Source: Maratus speciosus
Lineage: Eukaryota > Arthropoda > Arachnida > Araneae > Salticidae
NCBI GenBank assembly: GCA_963932465.1
Contig: OZ010792.1
Coordinates: 18,617,701-18,681,700 of the forward strand
DNA length: 64,000 nucleotides
Reading direction: 5' to 3'
The notes beneath the pieces are model-generated. The model ran no database searches and was not told the DNA's origin. It worked only from the letters and a program-made list of their open reading frames with translations. A program made the translations under genes and the position numbers. Positions 22,925 through 32,071 of this stretch are shown here, in pieces (the first letter of the stretch is position 1; each line of letters starts with the position of its first letter).

Positions 22925-23183
22925 AATGAAGAATGGGTAGGGAGAAAAAAAATAACGAACGCTAGTGATCGCACACCGGTCATTCAAACCGAATTTAACT
23001 TTAGAATGCTATAAAATTCTGACAAAACGCAGGAATGACTTGTAATTTATGTAATCAGAAGGTCGAACAGTGAAGGTCAGCTATGCGAAATTCCAACATT
23101 GTAACTTTAAGGGGAGATGGGTTTTAGGAAGAATTACGAAAATTGGCGGGGAAAAGACCAACGCACGACTAATAACGGGTTAA

Positions 23184-23552
23184 GCGTCCTATCTTAAATG
23201 GGAGATATAACCGCAAGGTGAGGTCACATCAACAAGGTCGCACGCCACGTAGACGACAGAAAGATTCCTAACTGTTTTCTTCTTTATGGATAATCTATTA
23301 ATTGCTCATCTATGAAGTAACTGCGCAAGCGCAAAAGTCGTGTTTTCATTTTTGGGAATTCGTTCAAGTGACGAAACCCTATTCGTCTCACTCCTTTGTT
23401 TTCTAGCATTTATATTCTGAAAGTAATAGAATATTCTATTAATTTTTATTCGTGTTTTTTGATTTATTTATTATACAAGAATAACTTTAACACAATTATT
23501 CTAATTGGGCCTTAATTAATCATTAAGGTTAGCTGGGTGAAAAAGTTACATC
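23184..23552. other. Non-coding stretch
   Basis: Contains GACGAAACCCTATTCGTCTCACTCC near 23375, a sequence that recurs at about 25430. No gene. Confidence 0.4.
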
Positions 23553-23558
23553 AGATTC

Positions 23559-23632
23559 GTCCGGGATAGCTCAGATGGCAGATCACTGGCGGCTTCAGCC
23601 AGGAGGTCCCTGGTTCGAATCCTGGTCCGGAC
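23559..23632 (+). tRNA. tRNA-like gene with T5 terminator
   Basis: Acceptor strands GTCCGGG and TCCGGAC pair along all seven positions with one G-T. A box TAGCTCAGATGG, anticodon stem CTGGC/GCCAG closing a 7-nt loop GGCTTCA, T arm CCTGG TTCGAAT CCTGG with one mismatch, discriminator A. There is one extra base between acceptor and D arm. The loop has G, not T, at position 33, so decoding as a normal tRNA is doubtful. CATTTTTCG follows directly, a Pol III stop. The 98-bp unit 23553-23650 is flanked by the direct repeat AGTTACATC (23544-23552, 23651-23659). Flanks GCTGGGTGAAAAA and TTTTTCGCCTAGTT form inverted arms as at the 59-kb and 62-kb loci. Confidence 0.75.
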
Positions 23633-23652
23633 ATTTTTCGCCTAGTTGGAAG

Positions 23653-24486
23653 TTACATCTAATATTATATATTATAGTTAATTATATAAATAAAAACAGT
23701 TCTTTTTAGAACTAATATTATTTGTTAAAATGGCAAAATGTTGGCCAACTGTTGTTAACTGTTAATTGTTTTCGAAATTGCAAGAAAATTATTTTTCTTA
23801 TAGAATTCATATCTGTCCTTTTCCAAAGAGTAAAACAAGTTAGTTACGTATTTTAATTTTAATTTATTAAAAAAGATAAAATATTATTTAATATATTTAT
23901 CAAATGTTGTTGATTTAAATACGCTCGATTTTAATTATTTTCTTTTAATGAAATGAAAAATGACGCATAAAAATTAGTAAGTAGTTAATGTGTAAAGATT
24001 GAATTTTGCAATCTTATTTTTTACTCAATCCTGATGTGCTAAAGTTATAAAAAATTATATACACGGTAGTATTCCCGATGAGAATACAACGTTTATGAAT
24101 GTTTAAAATATGTATAGAATTTAATTATAAATAAAATATTCAAATTTAAGTCCTTTCGTTCATTTATCGAACGCAAACGATAAATTTTCAATATTCTCTT
24201 AATCGCATTGCAATCATCTTATTTAACTAACGAATATTTCATTCATTTAATTTAAAACTCATTTCATCTCATATTCGAAATCACTTTAATTTAAATTGTT
24301 TGCATTAAATATTGTACTATTAAATGAGCAAGTGTTGTTCATTTATTTGTTTAAATATTTTGCATGTCTAGGCAATAACTTCAAGAATTTTCCTAAAATT
24401 GCCAGATTAGATTTTTTTTTTTTTGAAACAGACAAAGTCATGTAGAGAATCCCTGTTAAAAATTCAATTACGAATTTCAGATTGTT
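23653..24486. other. Non-coding AT-rich stretch
   Basis: No gene, repeat ends or strong motifs recognised. Very AT-rich, with ATTTAATTTAAA-type runs. Confidence 0.4.
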
Positions 24487-24768
24487 ACTTACTCACAGAA
24501 GATGAATCTTGTTTGCCAGATTTATTGCAAAATATTTTTGTTACAGCTTGTTTTGATAAAAATATGTGTATTTAAAAAAAAGTCGCAATGTCATTTTAGT
24601 TTAAGGGCGCAAGGCAGTAAAGATTTCGTATCATTAGTGCTTTTCTCCCGAAATTAAAATGATATTGCGACTATTTTTTTACTGTACATAATTTTATTAA
24701 AACAAACTGTAATAAAAGTATTTTGCAATAAATCTGGTAGACAAGATTCATCTTCCATAAGTGAGTAA
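24487..24768. mobile_element. Foldback element 1
   Basis: Long imperfect inverted repeat. Left arm from ACTTACTCACAGAAGATGAA through TTTGCCAGATTTATTGCAAA; right arm TTTTGCAATAAATCTGG through CATCTTCCATAAGTGAGTA. An inner pair GTCGCAATGTCATTTTA and TAAAATGATATTGCGAC extends the fold. Arms are about 110 bp around a roughly 60-bp centre. Non-coding. Confidence 0.8.
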
Positions 24769-24943
24769 AGATTCAGAAAATCTGCGCAAGAGATGCGCAG
24801 ATAGATATGACGTCATACGGAAAACCAGCGTATTTGGATTGTCCAACCCGTCCACCAGATGGCGCAGCTATGTCAATATACTCCAGATTCTAGTATTGAC
24901 ATTGTACGCTTAATATATATGCAGTTTTGCAGTAACCCGGGAG

Positions 24944-25326
24944 ACGGCTGCAATAACCATCACCTAATCGAGTTGATGGGTGAAATTCCAGGATTAGTTA
25001 AAACTCGATTCGTTATTAGAATGCAGCTGGTCTGCCAAGTCATATGTTGGTAGAATTCGCCTGCAAATCCGATTTTAGTGCTCGACTGGTAGGTTTAGAA
25101 TTGTGTTTTCCTGCACCCAGTCCTCCATATTTTCTTTCTTTTGGTTGCAGGAAAACACAATGATAAACTAACCGATCACCAGTAAAATCGGATCCGCAGG
25201 TGGTTTCCACCAAGATATAACTTGGCAGACCAGTTACATTTTAATATGCCAATCGAATTCTATCTAATTCTAAAATTTTATCCATCAACTCGATGAGGTG
25301 ATGGTCTGTGCAGCCGCCTCGCGTTC
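24944..25326. mobile_element. Foldback element 2
   Basis: Arms of about 170 bp around a short centre near 25131. Left GGCTGCAATAACCATCACC...TGTGTTTTCCTGCA; right TGCAGGAAAACACAATG...GGTGATGGTCTGTGCAGCC. Several indels separate the arms. It follows foldback 1 by less than 200 bp. The 64-codon frame across the left arm is incidental. Confidence 0.8.
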
Positions 25327-25409
25327 TATAGGTGAGGCATTCTCACAATCTATTGACTTTTAAGTCCCTGAATAATAATTTTTTATTTTAGTACTATTGT
25401 TGTGTTTTT

Positions 25410-25450
25410 TAGGGTTTCGTGAGATGAACGAAACCCTATTCGTCTCGCTC

Positions 25451-25481
<31 letters not shown>

Positions 25482-25500
25482 ACAGAGCCCGTTCTCAGAA
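25410..25500. repeat. GAAACCC hairpin and (TCTG)n tract
   Basis: AGGGTTTCGTGAGATGAACG and AAACCCT form a short hairpin at 25410-25436. GTCTCGCTCC and a run of about seven CTGT units ending CCGTCACAGAG follow. A similar GAAACCCTATTCGTCTC block lies at 23375, and TCTG-rich tracts lie at 38868-38915 and 57943. Confidence 0.7.
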
Positions 25501-25923
25501 ACTATACATGTTAGAGACTTGAAATTTTGGGTACTTATAGCTGAACAACATCAAACAACAAATCATAAAATTTTGAAAAAGTTGGTAATTAACCGAATTA
25601 CGGGCTAATTAACTTCTAAAATTAACCAATCCACCTTTTTAACGCAAATTCAAACGGACTTTTTCGAAATCATCCGTGTTTCTCCTAAGGGTTGCCAGTA
25701 AAATCAGCCGAATGCACGGTTACCACGGAGGAAATTAAGCCGAAAAATGAAGTGGAGATTTTAAAGCGAAATCGTATATCAGAAAATATTGGTCCGAGAA
25801 ATTTGTAAATGGAATAGACAGACGCAGAAAAAATCTACTTTCATTTGGTATAAAGTTCACATTTCTGCGATGTGTATAAGTTAAAATATCCACTAAAAAT
25901 CGATTGATAAAAATTTAATTTCT
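25501..25923. other. Non-coding stretch after the (TCTG)n tract
   Basis: Probably part of the interspersed repeat that carries the TCTG tract (ACTTGAAATTTTGGGTACTT, GGTAATTAACCGAATTACGG). No gene. Confidence 0.4.
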
Positions 25924-26132
25924 TTAGCCGCTTCGCGACGAGAGCCTTTTACGAAATGTTTATTACATTGCTACTGGTTTTAAGAAACAGAAGTTTGTGC
26001 CTATTCAAATCGGGAAAATGCTCGGATTAAATAAGGCAAATTTTACAGTAAATTTTTACTGGTGAGGATAAACGAGGATCCTGAAGGCCTGTTTCCGGCA
26101 CGTATACGTGTCGCTCGTCCCCAAGGGGTTAA
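25924..26132. mobile_element. TTAA-type MITE, family B, inverted copy
   Basis: Left end TTAGCCGCTTCGCGACGAGA, where TTAA has mutated to TTAG; right end GTCGCTCGTCCCCAAGGGGTTAA in part. It is the reverse-complement relative of 10469-10676, sharing CACGTATACGTG and GAGCCTTTTACGAAA. Confidence 0.8.
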
Positions 26133-26479
26133 TTGGAAAGACAAGGAAATAAAAAGATTTCAATTCGGCGGGAAAGCAGGTAGACATGACAACGCTGCGG
26201 TTTTCCATAATAGCATATTTTAATACGAAATTTTAACTTTTTAAATATTAAATTTTTTGATTAAATTTTTTCGCATCCCGATGTCAAATTTCTCGCTGAT
26301 TTCATTGATACCCGTATCTAAGTCCGATCTTAATTACAAACTGAAATATTAATTATTATTTAATTAATCGGTTTATTCCTATCAAATGCGTCGATTAAAA
26401 TGAAGAGACGCGCTTATTTAACAACGAATTAAATTAAATTAGGAAATCTAATAATTTGCCTGGGCTTTTTGAACAGCGA
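26133..26479. other. Non-coding stretch
   Basis: No gene seen; AT-rich sequence leading into the first decayed unit of the G-tract array. Confidence 0.35.
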
Positions 26480-29400
26480 TATGAGATAAGTATAACTCAT
26501 TCATCATCAGAAAGTTTACTTCATACCATTATTTTCTAATAGTAATTTCGGGAAATATTTTAAACTATTGGTTATGACCGCCACTCAGTCTGTTTGAAAC
26601 TTTAAGATAGTTTATAACACATAGAAAAAAGTGTAAAAAAGAATGGAGCGTGATATTTCGAGGAGGGGGGGGGGGGGGGGAGCTAGAATTATTTTTAAAA
26701 TCTTAGCGTTTGTTACCGCAGCAAATATTTTAAATTCTTGTTTAACCCTCCGTCTACCAGACGGGTCCATTGGACCCGACAGGTACATACAAAATATTCA
26801 TTCAAACCAGAAATTTCTTTAAAATAAACTAAGTATATAAACCAGACAAAAATAAGGTAAATAAATAAGTTAAATAGTTTTAAATAAAAATTCTGGTGTA
26901 GAACGTTTTATTAAAACTTGAATAAAATTCCCGGTAGATCTAGGGTTAAGACCGCCACCATCCCGACCCATCTATCTACGGAAAGATTGCGTAAAGGAGT
27001 TTCGTTCAGATATGCTTTTGTTAAGAATAGAGTGCATTCCCTGGTGGTGGAACGTGGAACTAACATAACGCGATCTTGTTAAAATTAGGAAATCTAACAA
27101 GTCGATCTGTTTGAAACTTTAAGATATTTTATAACACATAAGATAAAGTGTAAGAAAGAATGACACGCGAAATTCCGGGAAGGGGGGGGGGGTGCTAGAT
27201 TTCTATTTAAAAAATTAGCGTTTCTGACCGCTTTAGGTGACTTTTTGAGGGAGTCCTGAGATATATGCTACTTATTTAATATAAAATTGTCTAAAGTATA
27301 GTTACCACTATTTCCTAATAGTAATTTCAGCAAATATCTTAATTTCTTATTAAGACCGCCACCACCTCGAGTAACATATCTACTTATAGGTTGTTTAACG
27401 GGGTTTCCTTCCGATACAGTTTTGTTAAGAATAGAGTGCGCTCCCTGGTGGTGGAATGTGGAACTAACATTTTTGTTAAACTAGAATTATTTTTAAAATC
27501 TTAGCGTTTGTTACCGCAGCAAATATTTTAAATTCTTGTTTAAGAACGCCACCATCCCGACCCATCTATCTACGGAAAGATTGCGTAAAGGAGTTTCGTT
27601 CTGATATGCTTTTGTTAAGAATATTCCCTGTGGTGTAATGTGGAACTAACATAACGCGATTTTGTTAAAATTAGGAAGTCTAACAAGTCGATCTGTTTGA
27701 AACTTTAAGATATATTATAACACATAAGATAAAGTGTAAGAAAGAATGGCACGCGAAATTCCGGGGAGGGTGGGGGGGGCTCTAGATTTCTATTTAAAAA
27801 ATTAGCGTTTCTGACCGCTTTAGGTTACTTTTTGAGGGAGTCCTGAGATATATGCTACTTATTTAATATAAAATTGTCTAAAGTTTAGTTACCACTATTT
27901 CCTAATAGTAATTTCAGCAAATATCTTAATTTCTTATTAAGACCGCCACCACCTCGAGTAACATATCTACTTATTGGTTTTTTAACGGAGTTTCCTTCCG
28001 ATACAGTTTTGTTAAGAATAGAGTGCGCTCCCTGGTGGTGGAATGTGGAACTAATATTTTTGTTAAACTAGAATTATTTTTAAAATCTTAGCGTTTGTTA
28101 CCGCAGCAAATATTTTAAATTCTTGTTTAAGACCGCCACCATCCCGACCCATCTATCTACGGAAAGATTGCGTAAAGGAGTTTCGTTCAGATATGCTTTT
28201 GTTAAGAATAGAGTGCATTCCCTGGTGGTGGAATGTGGAACTAACATAACGCGATTTTGTTAAAATTAGGAAGTCTAACAAGTCGATCTGTTTGAAACTT
28301 TAAGATATTTTATAACACATAAGATAAAGTGTAAGAAAGAATGACACGCGAAATTCCGGGGAGGGGGGGGGGGCGCTAGATTTCTATTTAAAAAGTTAGC
28401 GTTTCTGACCGCTTTAGGTGACTTTTTGAGGGAGTCCTGAGATATATGCTACATATTTAATATAAAATTGTCTAAAGTTTAGTTACCACTATTTCCTAAT
28501 AGTAATTTCAGCAAATATCTTAATTTCTTATTAAGACCGCCACCACCTCGAGTAACATATCTACTTATAGGTTGTTTAACGGAGTTTCCTTCAGATACAG
28601 TTTTGTTAAGAATAGAGTGCGCTCCCTGGTGGTGGAATGTGGAACTAACATTTTTGTTAAAATTAGGAAATATAACAAGGCAATCTGTTTGAAATTTTAC
28701 GATAGTTTATAACACATTAGAAAAAGTTTCTAAAAAATGGCGCGTGAAATTTCGGGAAGGTGGGGAGAGGGGGAGGGGCAAAATATTTCTTTTTTGTTTC
28801 ATACCGTTTCAGGTGCGTTTTTTGATGGAGTCCTCAGATACATGCTACTTATACTTATTAAATATAAATATGTCAAAAATTAAATTACCACTATTTCCGA
28901 ATAGTAATTTCAACAATTATCTTAAATTCTTGCTGAAGACCGCCACCCCCTCGAGTAACATATCTACTAATGGGTTGTGTAAAGGAGTTTCGTTCAGATA
29001 CGCTTTTGTTAAGAATACAGTGTGCTCCCTGGTGGGGGAATGTGAATTAACAGACCGCGATTTCATTTAAAGTAGGAAATCTAACAATTCAATCTGTTTT
29101 AAACTTCAAGATACTTTATAACACACGATAATAAATTATAAAGAAGAAGGGCGCGTCGCATTTCGAGGAGGGGGGGGGGTTGAGGGAGGTGCGCGAAGAA
29201 AATTAGGAAATATAACTGGACGATCTGTTTGAAACTTTAATATGGCTCATAAAACATAACATAAATTTTTAAAATCAGGCCGCGTCAAAAATCATGGTGA
29301 CTATCTGAACACTCCCCCCCAAGGGGGGCACTTTTCTAAATTTGGCAGATACCCGTCATGTGATATATCGTAGCATTTTGGGGAGGGGCGAACAAAATTA

Positions 29401-29560
29401 GGAAATATAACAAGGCGAATATGTTTGAAACTTTAACATAGTTTAGGATGTGTTTGCCATAATTTAGAAGGTATTCCATGGCGATAAATGTACTGGACGT
29501 TTTGGAGGAAAGTGTTTTGAAAGGGATATTAAACGAAACCCTTTGTGCGATGTATGATCA
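26480..29560. repeat. Poly-G tract minisatellite, first block
   Basis: Tandem units built on AAATTAGGAAATCTAACAAG, GATCTGTTTGAAACTTTAAGA, CGCGAAATTCCGGG plus a G run, GACCGCCACCACC and CTCCCTGGTGGTGGAA. G runs of 8-16 start at about 26665, 27182, 27771, 28363 and 29168. Two half-unit types alternate (CCACCATCCCGACCC and CCACCACCTCGAGTA). CCACCACC and GGTGGTGG in each half unit form inverted pairs about 110 bp apart. Open frames such as 28744-29070 cross the units and are not genes. Confidence 0.85.
26742..26949. mobile_element. TTAA-flanked MITE, family E, copy 1
   Basis: TTAACCCTCCGTCTACCAGA at left, GTAGATCTAGGGTTAA at right, TTAA duplicated. It carries AAACCAGAAATTTC and AAATTCTGGTGTAG. 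Empty-site versions of the same array unit occur at about 27540 and 28127 (TTCTTGTTTAAGA). Confidence 0.88.
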
Positions 29561-29669
29561 CACTTACCCACTTGTTTTTTCATATACTGGGGAACATCCC
29601 ATTGCATGATTGCATAACACTATTAACGAGATAAATAAGTTTTGGACGATCTTGGGGTCCGAATAGCAG

Positions 29670-29849
29670 CAAGGCTCCCAAATGGTCCGCCAACTGAATA
29701 CGAATATTATTTTAGAAAAATTTTCTTTTTAGATTTATCTTACAAACCGCCCCGGAATCACCTTTGAAAGTTAATTCTAGCGCAAACCTACCATAACATT
29801 TTCTGTTAAAATGTATTGTATTCAGTTGGCGGATCATTTGGGAGCCCTG
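29670..29849. mobile_element. 180-bp TIR element, copy 1
   Basis: Inverted ends of about 32 bp: CAAGGCTCCCAAATGGTCCG on the left; on the opposite strand of the right end, CAGGGCTCCCAAATGATCCG. TAGCAG is duplicated on both sides (29664-29669, 29850-29855). Probably hAT-like from the CAGGG terminus, though the duplication seen is 6 bp. Confidence 0.85.
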
Positions 29850-30288
29850 TAGCAGGAAAACTCCTATACCGTCCCGTGTCCCTGATGCTGATTTTGAAGT
29901 TTGGAGCTATCTGTATAAAATTGTTTCAGTAAAAGTAATTCGATGTAATATTTTTCCGAAACTGGGACAATTGTTTTATATAAATATGTATTAAAAAATT
30001 AACCAGCACACATTTTTACGGTTGATATTATTTTTTTAACTCTGTCCCTGGGTTTTAGATTCCTTACCGTCCCTCTTGCTAAACTTATACAGAAAATCAA
30101 TTCAGATGCAGCTACAGAATTTTTCTGAAGCTTTTTCTCATGAAGAACTATGGTAGAGAAAGAATGCCTAAAATTCTTTGACAGGAAATTGACTGCAGAA
30201 TTTAAATCAGCATTTAAATATCAATTTCAAGCATCGTGGCTTTATTGGTAGTCTGACCATCCCCAAGGTTTATTACTGCACTTTTCTA

Positions 30289-30484
30289 GGGGTATTTTCA
30301 CGAGCACTTCTCGTGCAAGTCACATACTATGCTTGTTGGCCACCGTTAGTTTATAAAACTTTGCTTCGCCTTTTTCAATTAATGAGATATCTCCCATAAA
30401 AAAGTCACATTTTTCCGTTCTAAAATACTGGTAGTCAAAAATCTAGAATGTGACTTACACGACAAGTGATCGTGGAAATGCCCC
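30289..30484. mobile_element. TA-flanked MITE, copy 1
   Basis: Inverted ends of about 40 bp: GGGGTATTTTCACGAGCACT and, opposite, GGGGCATTTCCACGATCACT, with TA on each side. The TA target suggests a Tc1/mariner-type mobiliser. Non-coding. Confidence 0.82.
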
Positions 30485-31881
30485 TAGATATATATTTTTT
30501 AAATTTAATCCAGTGTAAATAACAGTTTCTAAAAATCAATAAACATTGTGACTATCACTGAGTCTTAACATGATTTGCCTAAAAATAGTGGTAATTTTCC
30601 TTACCGTCCCATCCTTACCATCCTTTATTTTTCCATTACCGTCCGTTTTTTTCTATACCATCCCCGTTTTTTCCTTCCGTCCCTTCTTTAACACCCTTTT
30701 AAGACAATGTTATACCAAAATTTTGTACTAAAACACTACATTGTTATTATTTCTTATTTGAATATCCTGTGGGTACTACGCAAATTCATTATAAGTAAAA
30801 ATTTAGAAGAAAATAAAAAGTTATAGTGGTAAAATGGTAAGGAAAATTAAACTCGCAAGTTTAACTTAAACCTCAGTTAAATAAAAAGTTTTTCGCTGCT
30901 GATCATTATTTCTTTATTTTGAATCCTTAAGGCATTCGTCTATCAGATTAAAATGTTATTTTAGCAAGTTTAATTTTGCCAGATTTTTATTCCCGAAAGT
31001 CAAAAGTTTGTGAGAATGCGCCAGGTATAACAGACTTCTCCGGCTGAATAAAGTTTGTCATACCAAGTTTTTCTGAAAAAGCCCAAAAGTTTCTATAAAA
31101 TGCTATAAGAGCTCATATCCGCGATGACGGTAAAACATTATATATTTTTAATAATAAATAATTTACAATATAACATACATATAACTACGTAAAAGGTGAC
31201 TCAAACATATAAAAATATCATTTATTGCAACCCGAGATCTTTCGAACACACACGCGTTCATTTTTAAAGGGGAAAAAATGACTGACTGAATAGAAATACA
31301 TTTTAAAAACAAATACAAAATAGTACGCATGCGCAAGCGGAGTTCAGTCCATTTCTCTGCAGAGGGGTGAAAAGACCAGTTCATATTATCAGGCGGTCTT
31401 GAAATGTTTAGGATATTGTACCAAATTGCGGGAATATTATACGAAAGGGCATCGTTACAAACATTATCACTTCTAAGTAAAATTTCAATGGATTTACGGA
31501 TTATGGAAGAGTAATGGTTAGACGTTGAAATGATCATTTTAGCTTTGTAGAAGTTTATCTTAATATTTTCTTTTTGATCCAATCTGGATAAAGCTGTACT
31601 TGGTTGGCCTAACATTTTACTATCAATTTATATATATATATTTTTTTCAATTTCGCGATGACGGGACTTTCGATGTCACCGGCTCCCGGACTATTACGTT
31701 TAAAGTTCCAAAGAACCGTTTTTAATGATTGTACAATGCTGTCTGTACGTGCGTGTATATGGGAATGAACACGATGACGTAGAGATGATGCCTGATTTCG
31801 ATTTAGCTCTTATTTAGCGAATGTTATAACGCAAAGCCATTATATATTTTCGAAAAAATCTAGTTTGCTATCTAAACCATT

Positions 31882-32066
31882 TTAACCACTTAATTCTCGC
31901 TCCCGTGATATTCACGGGCTGTGTTTTTTGTTCAGATTGTTTGATTCCCACCAGTTTTATAAAATAGTGTAATGGCTTTATTAAGATATCATTTTACCTG
32001 TCATTAAATAAGGTGAATATTTCTTTTTCATAAAAGTGGTGCCAATAAGCAATTTGAATTTTTAAA
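31882..32066. mobile_element. TTAA MITE family F, truncated at the duplication junction
   Basis: TTAACCACTTAATTCTCGCT and CCCGTGATATTCACGGG at left, as in the full copies at 37333, 42128 and 58451. The right end is missing: after AATTTGAATTTTTAAA the sequence jumps to the start of the second 5.45-kb unit. Confidence 0.8.
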
Positions 32067-32071
32067 AAAAT

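Larger units (their letters stand above)
18312..23183 (-). mobile_element. piggyBac-like transposon, degenerate
   Basis: TTAA target at both ends with similar inverted termini: TTAACCCGAGAGTAGTCGCG on the left and, on the minus strand, TTAACCCGTTATTAGTCGTG on the right. A second similarity block (GGTCTATTTGCCGCC against GGTCTTTTCCCCGCC) lies about 40 bp inside the left end and 30 bp inside the right end. Between them is a broken piggyBac transposase on the minus strand. At 4.87 kb it is about twice the usual length, because roughly 1.8 kb of tandem repeats lie between the gene's 3' end and the left terminus. Confidence 0.65.
26620..32071. repeat. 5.45-kb tandem segmental duplication, copy 1
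   Basis: The segment from CATAGAAAAAAGTGTAAAAA to AATTTGAATTTTTAAA is repeated immediately downstream with an offset of about 5,450 bp. All internal MITEs, G runs and open frames are shared. Differences are scattered single bases and G-run lengths. The downstream part, 29560-31880, is otherwise non-coding. Confidence 0.95.

Noticed and set aside
25440..25485. Possible CRISPR-like or direct repeat array
   Set aside because: It is a simple (TCTG)n tract without spacers; no CRISPR array occurs in the window.
28744..29070. 108-codon frame, repeated at 34194-34520
   Set aside because: It runs through units of the poly-G minisatellite and reflects repeat structure, not a protein.
31163..31615. 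150-codon minus-strand frame, present again at 36614-37066
   Set aside because: It is intact in both copies only because the copies are nearly identical. The few differences include amino-acid changes, no domain is recognised, and its length is possible by chance in this much AT-rich sequence.
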